Assembly: GCA_017935675.1 (NCBI GenBank)
Contig: JAGBHE010000095.1
Span: 92,191-156,190 of the forward strand
From: Clostridia bacterium
GTDB lineage: Bacteria > Bacillota > Clostridia > UBA1381
Direction of reading: 5' to 3'
Length of the DNA stretch: 64,000 nt
This document shows positions 53,330-62,492 of this stretch, one piece after another (within the stretch, counting starts at the first letter, position 1; every line of letters begins with the position of its first letter). Under the pieces are notes generated by a model. It saw nothing but the letters and a program-made list of their open reading frames with translations, was not told the origin of the DNA and did not search any database. The position numbers and the translations under genes are program-made.

Positions 53330-55852
53330 TTATTTCTGTTCGGTAATGCTGTAAATCAATTTTGCCGCTTCTGCTCGCGTTGCGTTATTGTGGGGTCTGA
53401 AGCTCCCGTCATCATAGCCGTTTACATACCCCTTACTGCTCATTTCGGCAATAGCCCCTTTTGCATAATCAGAGGCAGAAGCCATATCGATAAACGCTGC
53501 ATCATTTATATCGGCATTATCATTTATTCCCATAATCCGTCCCAGAATTGTGCATATATCCTGACGGGTAATCGGCTCATACGCACCGAAATAATTATCG
53601 GATATGCCGTTTACTATCTTATTTTCATACATTGCCGTTACGTATTCAAAATACCAATCTGTTTTATTTACATCATCAAATACCGGCTCTGATCCGGCAG
53701 CTTTAAAATCAAAGGCAATCGAAATCATTTTGGCAAATTCTGCTCTTGTAACATTATCGGAGGGTCTGAACCTTCCGTCCGCGCTCTTGCTTATAATGCC
53801 TCTTTCAAGCAAGGCATATATGCCGTCTTTTGCCCATGAGAAATTGCTTAAATCGTTAAATTCCGGCTTTTCATCTGCTGTTTCATTCGGGGCAGGCGCC
53901 GCATTGACTTTTTCATAGGCGTTTTTCCCGGAGGAACCGCCGCCTGTGCTGCCGCCCTTGGAGCCGCCTTGATCTCTGCCGTTTCCGGCATTGCTTATAA
54001 GCTCGTCAAGCTTGCTCTGCAAAGTCTTAAAGCTGTCGGCATTCTTTAAATATGATGCAAAGCTGTTTGTAACTTCATATCGGATTTGTGTCGGATTTAA
54101 AGCTTTGTATTTTGACAAATCAAGGGATAAATCATCGGCATATTTTTCGATATAACTCATTATTTCAGAATTGTTTACAGCCTTAGCCGCCTTTTCCTTT
54201 ATCAGCACTTCCGTAAGTACGTAATGCAAATCCTCTAACCCATCTATTTTTGTGGTACACTGCTTAAACAGACTTTCGACAGCAGCTTTGTCCGCTTTTT
54301 CATACTCGTTTTTATACGCCGGTACAAATCCGAGCATAAGCTCTGCTTCATATTTTGAAACAGAATCCGTAAGGCTGATTTTTCTGTTTGAAAGACCGCT
54401 GAGGACCGAACCAGCTTTTACTGCGTCTTCAAGCTCTTCATATGATGAAAAGTCAACGTCAAGCAGATAGCCGAATACAAAATCCTTATCAGCAAGGCGG
54501 AAATCCTTTATTTTCGAAATCCCGGTACTCTGCAACGCCTCATCTGTCAATACACCCTTAAGAGCTTCCAAAGACGTTTTTTCGTCTGCCTCCTTTGCAA
54601 TATCGTTCCTGTAATCCTCATTGTAAATTACGGTATAACCGTTGATAACACCGCCAAGATCCTCATATCCGCCAACATTGCTTATTGAAACAAAAACTTC
54701 TCTGCTTGTCTGAACCTCAGGTAAATCGCACTCAAAGGAATATTCACCGTTTTCGTCTGACAGCGTTTTCTGGTCACTCATACCGGTTACGCTTACATTC
54801 AATTCCTTATTCTCGTTACCGCTGCGAAGCTTTCCCGAAATAAGAAGCTTACCGTTTTTCTGTACTGCCTTAACAAAAGTATCAGCCTCGTTTATCTGAA
54901 TACCGGAAAAGTTTATTTTGCCCTCCGAGCCGCCAGCTGTACCTGTTGCTGTCAAGCTGAAGCTTATCTCATCATCCGGGCACATTGACGGATTAAAGCA
55001 CAGGCTTACATATGCTCTGTTACCCGGTGTTATTATGTACTCAGAAAAGCAATTATCTATATTGTCCACACTGACGCATAATGCGGCGTCTGCCATATCC
55101 GAATCCACATATCCGCTCAGAACATACTCCTTATTTGCTTCAAAAGCGTCTTTATCTATGCTTGCATAAATGCCGCAGTATTTTTCAAAGCTGCTTGATG
55201 AAGCCGTATATGAAATACCCCTCTCCCCATTGTCAATCCTTCCGTTCGTATCGGCCTTCCATGAAGAATCCGATATATAATCAGCTCTGTAAGCAAAGTT
55301 ATCTATATACACCGAATCATTTTCCTGAATATTATAAAAAACTGTTCTGACTCTGTTTTTATCAGTTGAAATATCGGAATCCCATTTATATACTTCTGTC
55401 TGCCATATGCCCTCTTCAAGCGTAATCTCAGGTGACATGGCAACCGCTTTATTTCCGTCCATTTCAATAAACCGCATTTTCACACCGCTGCACTCTGTAT
55501 AAAAGTCAGCCGACACTGTATAGCTTAGTCCGCTCTCAACGGAAATATAATCAGCATTATAAATCCCCTGATATGCAAAACCAAGGCTTTGCCCGGATGT
55601 GCTCGTTTTTTCTGTTAATGTTGATGAGGCAACAAACTGAAGTGAACCGTTTCCCGAAGAAGTTATATCGGAAGATTCAAAAATATACGGAAGTGTCGTA
55701 TCGTTCCGTCCGCTGTAGGTTATTCCGAAGCCGTCAATTCCGTTTTCAAAATCACCGTCTTTTATCAAGATTCCCGCGTCTGCTGCCTTTGCAATACCGC
55801 ACATTGCCGAACATGCAGTCAATAAGCATACAATAATCTTCTTAATCTTCAT
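53330..55852 (-). CDS. Surface protein with carbohydrate-binding-like modules and three C-terminal SLH domains
   Basis: An 840-residue exported protein: signal peptide about 1-23; two jelly-roll CBM4/9-like units about 25-185 and 190-335; a carboxypeptidase-regulatory-like beta unit about 335-410; a long helical region about 410-630; a Gly/Ser linker (GGSKGGSTGGGSSG near 635-648); and three SLH domains about 670-835, with RFRPSDNVTRAEFAKM, YEPITRQDICTILGRIMG and SFRPHNNATRAEAAKLIY. So it displays binding modules on a wall anchor. First gene of the long minus-strand run. GGAGG precedes the ATG. Confidence 0.85.
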   Translation of the reverse strand: MKIKKIIVCLLTACSAMCGIAKAADAGILIKDGDFENGIDGFGITYSGRNDTTLPYIFESSDITSSGNGSLQFVASSTLTEKTSTSGQSLGFAYQGIYNADYISVESGLSYTVSADFYTECSGVKMRFIEMDGNKAVAMSPEITLEEGIWQTEVYKWDSDISTDKNRVRTVFYNIQENDSVYIDNFAYRADYISDSSWKADTNGRIDNGERGISYTASSSSFEKYCGIYASIDKDAFEANKEYVLSGYVDSDMADAALCVSVDNIDNCFSEYIITPGNRAYVSLCFNPSMCPDDEISFSLTATGTAGGSEGKINFSGIQINEADTFVKAVQKNGKLLISGKLRSGNENKELNVSVTGMSDQKTLSDENGEYSFECDLPEVQTSREVFVSISNVGGYEDLGGVINGYTVIYNEDYRNDIAKEADEKTSLEALKGVLTDEALQSTGISKIKDFRLADKDFVFGYLLDVDFSSYEELEDAVKAGSVLSGLSNRKISLTDSVSKYEAELMLGFVPAYKNEYEKADKAAVESLFKQCTTKIDGLEDLHYVLTEVLIKEKAAKAVNNSEIMSYIEKYADDLSLDLSKYKALNPTQIRYEVTNSFASYLKNADSFKTLQSKLDELISNAGNGRDQGGSKGGSTGGGSSGKNAYEKVNAAPAPNETADEKPEFNDLSNFSWAKDGIYALLERGIISKSADGRFRPSDNVTRAEFAKMISIAFDFKAAGSEPVFDDVNKTDWYFEYVTAMYENKIVNGISDNYFGAYEPITRQDICTILGRIMGINDNADINDAAFIDMASASDYAKGAIAEMSSKGYVNGYDDGSFRPHNNATRAEAAKLIYSITEQK

Positions 55853-56194
55853 ACGAACCTCCCATATCTTCGCGTATAATCACTTACATTATCACTTGTT
55901 ATTCAATAAGGGGCAAAGCCCCGTCATTCAATGTTTCAGTGGGGGATTGTACCCCCACTGAAAAAAGCAAGTGGAACCCGCCGCCTATAGAGGCGGGGGA
56001 CATCTTGCTTTTAATTATAAATCACTTAAAGAATTTAGTCACTTGATTTTTTTTTAATGTTTCTTAAAATTTTTGAAATAATTTATTCGCATATTAAATT
56101 TCAGAATTTTAACATAAAAGAAATATAAATTATATTGAAATAATTTCCTGCCGGTGATATAATATATTGTATAAACTTTATTTCGGAGGCTTCA
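55853..56194. other. Gene-free stretch with a dense set of hairpins (55910-56012)
   Basis: 342 bases between two divergent surface-protein genes. Three structures follow each other: GGGGC-AAA-GCCCC (55910-55922); a perfect 12-bp stem TTTCAGTGGGGG/CCCCCACTGAAA with a 6-base loop (55934-55963); and AAAGCAAG/CTTGCTTT (about 55963-56012) enclosing CCCGCC/GGCGGG (55977-55997). GC content is far above that of the flanks, and TCACTT-type short repeats occur on both sides. The compact hairpins resemble the ends of IS200/IS605-type elements or their derived palindromic MITEs, but no transposase or tnpB remains. Between 56013 and 56130 the sequence is AT-rich; the promoter at 56135 follows. Confidence 0.6.
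56135..56163 (+). promoter_or_regulatory. Promoter of the 1183-residue surface protein gene
   Basis: TTGAAA (56135-56140), 17 bases, TATAAT (56158-56163), about 30 bases before the ATG; a GGAGG ribosome site at about 56184-56188 follows. Confidence 0.75.
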
Positions 56195-59100
56195 ATGAAA
56201 CGATTTTTTATATTTCTTTTTCTTATAATGTACATGAACATGCATTGCGTTAATGCGGAAATATATACTCCGGAAGCAATTCCGGGGTCAAAAAAAATAT
56301 TTGAGACAGATTTTTCAGAGGGTAATCCCCTTACCGTCACCGATGGCAGCTTCAGTATATACGAACAGCCCCTGCCGGTTATCGGGGAATGGAATTTTGA
56401 CGATGGCAAATCAGACGGCTTAACGCCAGTCGGCGGAAATTTCAGCATTTCCGGAGGCTTATACAATCAAACCTCCCCGGACTCTGTAGTCAGCAGAGCC
56501 ATGATTGAAGGGGCGCATGAAAATTATTCCCTTGAATTTGACGCAAAAGCCGGAAACGGTGCTGCAACCATTGTCGTATTTCTCGGAATGAACTCAGACG
56601 GATATTATACCTTTGAATACTCATATGCAGGCGCGGTATTCCGCCGAAGTGACGGCACTGACATACTGACAAAAGAAAGCGCCCTTAAAGACGGAGATAC
56701 GGTTCATTTTAAAATAGCTGTAGAAAACGGTGCTTTTTCCGCTTACGTCAACAACAGTGAAGAAGCATTTATGGAATGCACCGAGGGACACATTCCGGCG
56801 GGAAGCGTCGGAATCGGTACATGGGCGTCTCCTGCCGGATTTGACAATTTAAAAATGATGTCGCTGTCAACCGAAGGCGGTGCAAAAAAGCTTTGCGCCG
56901 AAGGAACAGAAAAGGCAGCTGCCGTTTTTGAATGCGAAGAAAAAAACATACGCGTCAGCGCGAATATTAAGGTTTCATCCTTTATAAATGCAGAAGCAGG
57001 CCTCATTTTAAGAAACGGATATTATTTTTTATCGGACGGCGAGCTTGCATATATAAAAAAATCAACAGGAGACTCTTCATTAAAAACTCTTGCCTATGCC
57101 CCGTGCCGTATTAAAAGCGGAGAATATAATCTTTTTTCGGCAAGAGCCGAGGGCGAGAAGCTCACCTTCTCCTTAAATAACTCCGATATTATATCCGTAT
57201 TTGACGAACAGTATATGGAGGGAGCGTTCGGGATTTACAAAAAGGGAACGGGAATCCTTGTAAACAATATAGCTGCCGAGGGTCTTTCCTCAGATATATC
57301 CCGGGTAATGGAAAATACTGAGCATAAGGCTGCCTACGGCGTCCTGTCAGCTCTCGGTATTATTAATACCGAAGCGTCAGGGCACAGCTATTCAGATAAT
57401 ATTACAAGGCTTGATTTTGCAAAAGCTGTATGTGCCATGGTAAAGCTCCTCCCCTCCGCCTCAGCAGTGTATAAGGACACTTCAAGCCCCTATGCAAGGG
57501 CGGTTTCGGATGCAGGTCTTATGTCAGGTACAGGAGACGGTTTTTTCGGAGCCTCCGATAAAATAAAAGCTTATGACGCCGCAAAGGTTCTTGTTGACGC
57601 TGCCGGATATAAAAACGACGCCGAAAGTGCCGGAGGATATCCGTCAGGCTATACAGCTGCTGCGGCAAGGCTCGGCATCACCCGTGATATTAAAAATGAA
57701 TATCTCACATATGCCGATGCATGTGTTATGATACTGCGCACTCTTGAGCTTGACAGATATGAGAATGATATCCGAAATCTCGGCGGCAATTCCATTCTCG
57801 AAAAGCTTTTTAATGTAAAAACCGTTTCGGGAATAGCCGAAACACATGTCAGCACGCCGGAAATACCTGAAAACGAGCTTGTTATTAATGATATTGTTCT
57901 CGAAAGCACAGACTATGAAATAACGGGCAGATTTGTAAAATGCTATTATACGGATAGCCCGGGCAGCGACTTATCCATACCTGTTTATATATACAAAACA
58001 AAAACCGATGAAATAACAATTACGGCGGATAAGCTTGACAAAACGGAAAGTAAGTACTCTGTCGCATATGAAATGAACGGCGCACGGCGCCGCAAGTCAA
58101 TCGGAGAAAAAGCAAAAATTATTTATAACAACAAATATTTATGTCTGGCAGATGAAGCCATGTATTCATCGGAGCTTCTTGACATAAATGAGGGCGATGT
58201 TACGCTTGTATTTAATTCCGGCTCGGATAAAGCTGATTTTGTTTTTATCCGCAGGTGCAGAATTTTGCTTGCGGGCAGGATTAACCCATCAAACGGCGAG
58301 GTTTTTGATCTTATAAGCGGAGAATCTGTTTATCTTGAAGCAGAAAATGTTGTATTCAGATATGAGGACGGCTCAACTGCATCAGCCGATAAGATAAAAA
58401 AATATGATGTCTTAAAGCTTTTTAACTCTATGGACGATGACGACAGCACGGAGGTTATACTTTCACCGGGGAATAACATAACCGGGAAAATAAAATCAAT
58501 TGATGACAACACAATTCAGATAGCTTCAGATATTTACAAAAGGTATAAAAATGCAGGTAATCTTGACAGCATACGGCCGGGGACGGAGGCTGTAATATAC
58601 TTTGACAGCGCATTTAAGGCAATATATGCCGAGCCACACAACAGCGATGATTATGCATACCTTGTCAAGACGGTATACAGTGACAGCGGCTCGGAGCCGT
58701 CGCTCCTTCTTTGGATGTACTCGTTTTCAAAAGGACCCCTTAAAGCATATGTCAGCGAAAAAGCAAGCTTCTGTGACTATTCAGCAGGTAACACAGTAAA
58801 AAAAATCAAAAGCATTACCGGGCTTTGGAACAGTATCGGGAATTATACCGGGCTTATCCGATGCAGAACAGATGAAAACAATATTGTGACAAAAATTTGT
58901 CTGCCCCGGGACAGCTCAGGAGTTAATCCCACGGTCGCTGACAGCTTTGAACTTAACTTTTACAAGGAAAACTGCAAGCAGGTTTATAACTCCTTCTATT
59001 CAAGGTATATTGTAACCCCCGAAACAAAGCAGCTTTTTATTCCGGCGGACAGAGAAGACCTTGACGGCTATTATCTGAAGCCCTACGGAGCTTTAATGGA

Positions 59101-59746
59101 TGATGAAGACTATACTGTAGCTGTATATGACAGCACCGAAGCTCTTGAAGCCGGTGTAGTTGTTCTTTATAAGGAACCGAATATATATGAAGGAAGAGTA
59201 AGCATTGTAAAAAACATCTGTGAAGCGGTGAATGAATCCGGTGACAAGCTTATAGGTATCGTCCTTTACACAGCCGGAGCAGAAAAAACAATCTATGCCA
59301 AGGGAAATCTTCAGTGTGATGCCATAGGCGGATATAATTTCGGAACAACACACCTGCGCCTTACCGATTTGAAGCCCGGTGACGTCATTTCGTATCATAC
59401 CGACAGCGCAGGATATCTGAGGGATTACCTTGTCGCATTTGAAAATAAAGAGCAGGATTATTACAGAACTGCCATATACGGATGGTGGACGGAAAACATT
59501 CCCCACAGCGCCCTTGCAATAGGCTATGCCCGCGCAGAAAAGGTTTTTCAAAACAGTTTTTTCATCAATATGTATTACGGCACCGTTAACTGCCGCCCGT
59601 CATCATCATCAACCGTTTATGTTTATGAAGACTCCGCAAAGCAAAAGGTCAGACCCGGTTCCTTCGAGGATTTAACCGAGGGCGACGACTGCCTGTGCAT
59701 ATGGAATTACAGCACATTGAATGATGTCCTTATTATCAAAAAATAA
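56195..59746 (+). CDS. Large SLH-family surface protein with two LamG-like modules, 1183 residues
   Basis: Signal peptide about 1-21; two concanavalin-like (3-keto-disaccharide-hydrolase/LamG type) sugar-binding folds about 60-225 and 235-365 (YSLEFDAKAGNGAATIVVF; VSANIKVSSFINAEAGLIL); diverged SLH repeats about 370-525 including GGYPSGYTAAAARLGI; then a 650-residue beta-rich tail with the same KIxxYDVLKLFNSMDDD and DLKPGDVISYHTD style repeats found in the proteins at 10558 and 50581. It differs from those by the added binding modules. Divergent to the polysaccharide locus with its own promoter and terminator, so possibly co-regulated. No catalytic residues recognised. Confidence 0.82.
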   Translation: MKRFFIFLFLIMYMNMHCVNAEIYTPEAIPGSKKIFETDFSEGNPLTVTDGSFSIYEQPLPVIGEWNFDDGKSDGLTPVGGNFSISGGLYNQTSPDSVVSRAMIEGAHENYSLEFDAKAGNGAATIVVFLGMNSDGYYTFEYSYAGAVFRRSDGTDILTKESALKDGDTVHFKIAVENGAFSAYVNNSEEAFMECTEGHIPAGSVGIGTWASPAGFDNLKMMSLSTEGGAKKLCAEGTEKAAAVFECEEKNIRVSANIKVSSFINAEAGLILRNGYYFLSDGELAYIKKSTGDSSLKTLAYAPCRIKSGEYNLFSARAEGEKLTFSLNNSDIISVFDEQYMEGAFGIYKKGTGILVNNIAAEGLSSDISRVMENTEHKAAYGVLSALGIINTEASGHSYSDNITRLDFAKAVCAMVKLLPSASAVYKDTSSPYARAVSDAGLMSGTGDGFFGASDKIKAYDAAKVLVDAAGYKNDAESAGGYPSGYTAAAARLGITRDIKNEYLTYADACVMILRTLELDRYENDIRNLGGNSILEKLFNVKTVSGIAETHVSTPEIPENELVINDIVLESTDYEITGRFVKCYYTDSPGSDLSIPVYIYKTKTDEITITADKLDKTESKYSVAYEMNGARRRKSIGEKAKIIYNNKYLCLADEAMYSSELLDINEGDVTLVFNSGSDKADFVFIRRCRILLAGRINPSNGEVFDLISGESVYLEAENVVFRYEDGSTASADKIKKYDVLKLFNSMDDDDSTEVILSPGNNITGKIKSIDDNTIQIASDIYKRYKNAGNLDSIRPGTEAVIYFDSAFKAIYAEPHNSDDYAYLVKTVYSDSGSEPSLLLWMYSFSKGPLKAYVSEKASFCDYSAGNTVKKIKSITGLWNSIGNYTGLIRCRTDENNIVTKICLPRDSSGVNPTVADSFELNFYKENCKQVYNSFYSRYIVTPETKQLFIPADREDLDGYYLKPYGALMDDEDYTVAVYDSTEALEAGVVVLYKEPNIYEGRVSIVKNICEAVNESGDKLIGIVLYTAGAEKTIYAKGNLQCDAIGGYNFGTTHLRLTDLKPGDVISYHTDSAGYLRDYLVAFENKEQDYYRTAIYGWWTENIPHSALAIGYARAEKVFQNSFFINMYYGTVNCRPSSSSTVYVYEDSAKQKVRPGSFEDLTEGDDCLCIWNYSTLNDVLIIKK

Positions 59747-59748
59747 TC

Positions 59749-59783
59749 ATAAAAGAGAATGCAGCACAGGCATTCTCTTTTAT
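59749..59783. terminator. Bidirectional terminator between convergent genes
   Basis: ATAAAAGAGAATGC and GCATTCTCTTTTAT pair over 14 bp around a 7-base loop, 3 bases after the stop of the plus-strand surface protein and 21 bases from the end of the minus-strand SWIM gene. Confidence 0.85.
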
Positions 59784-59803
59784 GTTAAAATCCACATTTC
59801 TTA

Positions 59804-61453
59804 TCAAATAAAATGCGGCTGGATATTCTCGATCTTTTCAATTCTGCTTAATTCATCTATAAAGGCGCTACGCTTTTTTTGTGTTATTTTCAGCTCATTA
59901 ATTATTTTTTGCTTTTCATCATTGCCAAAGAAGGCCCCGAATTGTAATATTATATTGCACAGGGAATTATAATTCGGTCTGCCGTTTATCCTGTCAGCCT
60001 CTGCCATAACAGTTCTGTAAAACATATCTATCGCTTCCGCTCTGTGTTTTTTTGTAAAATATTCAAACAGCGTTAAGATATTTTTTTCATCATCAACGCA
60101 TAATGCGAACAATTCATCTGTCATGTTCTCGCGCTTTAGAAATTCGACATATCTGTGTCTGTTGCCGTCTTTTAAGTAATCACTTATTTCTTTTCTTAAT
60201 TCAGCATACTCATCCTCACTGCATATTTTCCGCAGGTTATCGGTATATTCAATTTCACCGTGCTTTATAAACTCAACAAGATATTCCTTCTGAAGCTTTA
60301 CATTTCCTGTTTCTTTACTTGTCGCATATGCTTTTTTATTCCACATATCGGAAAAGTAATGTGATGAAACGTCGGCATTGCGGGCAAGCTCAATTACCCT
60401 GTCGTACTCTCCGTGTTTCATTGTATTATTAATAGAAATATCCCGGAAACTGTTAATTTCCAAATGCTCATCTAAAAAGCCGTCACGCTCCTCATCATTG
60501 TCATGGCTCTCTATAAGCTGATATGTACGTGTTAATCGCTCTTCGTCGTCCTTAATGCGTGATAGGATTTTTTCAAACCTTTTGCGGTTTTCAGGATCCT
60601 TACAAAACCTCTCACATACATCATAATAGCAGCTATTGATACTATTGCTCATTTTCTTGCATAGCATATCAAAAACGCACCTGTTTTCATCATACGGTGC
60701 AATTTTCTCAAACATCTCATATATCGATTCAATCACATCATATATCTCGTCCGGACATTCATAATCCGGAATGTTATATCCAACCTGGAATGTATAATAT
60801 TCGCCGTAGAAATCGCCTTCTTCTGATATCTCGACCTCTAAGTCGCTGACAATTTCCAACACACCGGCTAAGATTTCCGCTGCTTTTAAACAATCCTTCG
60901 GTATGAGCTTTTCTGCCTTGCCGATAACAAGATAAGCACCCTCAAGAGCATCATCCAATGTTTCTCCGGTTACATAATCATCCACAATTGCAAGGTCTAT
61001 ATATTGCTTAACAGTATCAATATAACTGTCAACGCTTTCTCCCTCCGGACCAAGCTTTAACAAAAGCCTTTTTTCTGCATTGCTCCCCGGCGCTGCAAGC
61101 TCGCATATCGTATCTACCAAATCGCCTTTTTTCAGTTTTTTTAGCAATTCTCTTAAATCAGGTTCTGCCTTTAATTTTCCGGAATCAATATAAGCGCGCA
61201 GTGCGTACATGGCAGCAACTTCATGCTTGCAATACACCCCATATTCATACGGACAGTCACAGTCTGATGATATTATATTATAATCTTCATCAAAATTAAT
61301 GTAAACGTCGTATTTTTTACTTCCGCTTACTTTAATATGTGCCGTACCGTTAGAAACAGCGATATTCTGTACGTGACCGAAAACAAAATAATCATAACCG
61401 CGCTTCAGAACATCGGAATCTATACTATCTTCAAAGCTATATAAATTTAACAT
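59804..61453 (-). CDS. SWIM zinc-finger protein
   Basis: A 549-residue cytoplasmic protein. Near residues 50-75 the CxCx(n)CxH pattern is CDCPYEYGVYCKH, a SWIM zinc finger, preceded by the typical VSNGTAHIKVSGSKKYDVYINF strand. The remainder is helical with TPR-like spacing and many acidic residues; similar long SWIM proteins often accompany SNF2 helicases, but none is nearby. Function unknown; DNA or protein binding is possible. Begins 11 bases after the upstream gene's stop, so both are probably one operon. Confidence 0.8.
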   Translation of the reverse strand: MLNLYSFEDSIDSDVLKRGYDYFVFGHVQNIAVSNGTAHIKVSGSKKYDVYINFDEDYNIISSDCDCPYEYGVYCKHEVAAMYALRAYIDSGKLKAEPDLRELLKKLKKGDLVDTICELAAPGSNAEKRLLLKLGPEGESVDSYIDTVKQYIDLAIVDDYVTGETLDDALEGAYLVIGKAEKLIPKDCLKAAEILAGVLEIVSDLEVEISEEGDFYGEYYTFQVGYNIPDYECPDEIYDVIESIYEMFEKIAPYDENRCVFDMLCKKMSNSINSCYYDVCERFCKDPENRKRFEKILSRIKDDEERLTRTYQLIESHDNDEERDGFLDEHLEINSFRDISINNTMKHGEYDRVIELARNADVSSHYFSDMWNKKAYATSKETGNVKLQKEYLVEFIKHGEIEYTDNLRKICSEDEYAELRKEISDYLKDGNRHRYVEFLKRENMTDELFALCVDDEKNILTLFEYFTKKHRAEAIDMFYRTVMAEADRINGRPNYNSLCNIILQFGAFFGNDEKQKIINELKITQKKRSAFIDELSRIEKIENIQPHFI

Positions 61454-61464
61454 ATGTACCTCTA

Positions 61465-62349
61465 TTATCTTTCATCATAAAAGAATACACCATATCCCCA
61501 GCCTGTTTTACCGCCGTTTTTTAAGTGATTTACATATGCTTTCCTCATAGATGTGTTCACAGGCAGCCTGTTACAGTTTCTCTCATCCGTATCAAATATA
61601 CGCCAAAGGTCGTCACCGTTTTTGCTTATACCGGATTTTATTAAATCAAATTTCGACATAAACCGATAAACATTTGAATTTTCGGAAAGTATTTTTTTAT
61701 TCTCCGGATACAGAAGCCATGAATAGCAGACAAAAGCACAAGCAGGACCGATTTCCTTCTCAAAAAAAAGCTTTGCCATTTGAAAAGCATCATTGCAGCT
61801 TTCTTCATCAAGCGGAGTTAAGGTTCTCGGAATATGTATATTTATAACCTTACTTTCTGGGGTTAATCTCTTACCGTTCTTTTCATAATGCTCTTCAAAA
61901 TCTTTTATTTCAAATTGCAGTCTGCCGAGAGCAAACCTCGTCAAATTGAAAAATCCCACAAACCATTCAGCCACAAACGAACCGACAATACCCTTAACAA
62001 TTTTACATTCATCTGTTTTATATTTTAAATCAAGCATACTGTTATAAAATATTTCATCCGGTATACCGCGTTCTTCATATATTTTCTGCGTTCTTTTGGA
62101 AAGACAGATGAAAATAAGCAATTCCACGGTATATTCATGCAAATACAGCTTTGAAGCCACATCATCGGCAAGCATTAAAATTTCTTTGTAATCGCAGTCA
62201 ATACTTTCATCATAAATAGATATTGATTTCTCCCATATATTTTTTGTTTCTGCATTTTTAATAATTTTATCATATGCACCCATCAAAAAAGCAGAATCCT
62301 CTTCAGAATAATCAAACCGCTTAAAAAACCCGTCAAGATAAGCTTTCAT
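61465..62349 (-). CDS. Acyltransferase-domain protein (GNAT-like C-terminal, DUF5596 type)
   Basis: A 294-residue soluble protein. The C-terminal part has FALGRLQFEIKDF, VINIHIPRTLTPLDEESC, ACAFVCYSWLLYPENKKIL, SNVYRFMSKFDL and RLPVNTSMRKAYVNHL, which fits the GNAT-like C-terminal domain of acyltransferase-domain proteins common in Clostridia; substrate unknown. The start is set at ATG 62349 because a consensus promoter (62396-62424) lies within the longer open frame and AGGAGG at about 62363-62368 precedes it, though its 13-base distance is long. Forms an operon with the SWIM gene. Confidence 0.75.
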   Translation of the reverse strand: MKAYLDGFFKRFDYSEEDSAFLMGAYDKIIKNAETKNIWEKSISIYDESIDCDYKEILMLADDVASKLYLHEYTVELLIFICLSKRTQKIYEERGIPDEIFYNSMLDLKYKTDECKIVKGIVGSFVAEWFVGFFNLTRFALGRLQFEIKDFEEHYEKNGKRLTPESKVINIHIPRTLTPLDEESCNDAFQMAKLFFEKEIGPACAFVCYSWLLYPENKKILSENSNVYRFMSKFDLIKSGISKNGDDLWRIFDTDERNCNRLPVNTSMRKAYVNHLKNGGKTGWGYGVFFYDER

Positions 62350-62395
62350 CGCCTTATCCAAGCCTCCTGATAATATTACCTTATTTATCAATACC

Positions 62396-62424
62396 ATTAT
62401 ATCACAATAAATTCTTTGTGTCAA
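62396..62424 (-). promoter_or_regulatory. Promoter of the acyltransferase-domain/SWIM operon
   Basis: Perfect TTGACA (62419-62424) and TATAAT (62396-62401) separated by 17 bases on the minus strand. Transcription would start near 62389, which rules out ATGs further upstream in the frame. Confidence 0.85.
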
Positions 62425-62492
62425 CATTTTGTATTTTTTATCTGCGGTTTTTCTTTCAATATAACATCTCTTTATAAAAAATGAAACAAGCG

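Noticed and set aside
55910..56012. CRISPR repeat or tRNA in the structured region
   Set aside because: The stems are all different, there is no repeat-spacer pattern, and no cloverleaf with a T-arm GTTCRANYC and CCA-end stem can be formed.
56101..56466. 121-codon minus-strand frame over the start of the large surface protein
   Set aside because: Overlaps the promoter, ribosome site and signal peptide of the plus-strand gene; no family features.
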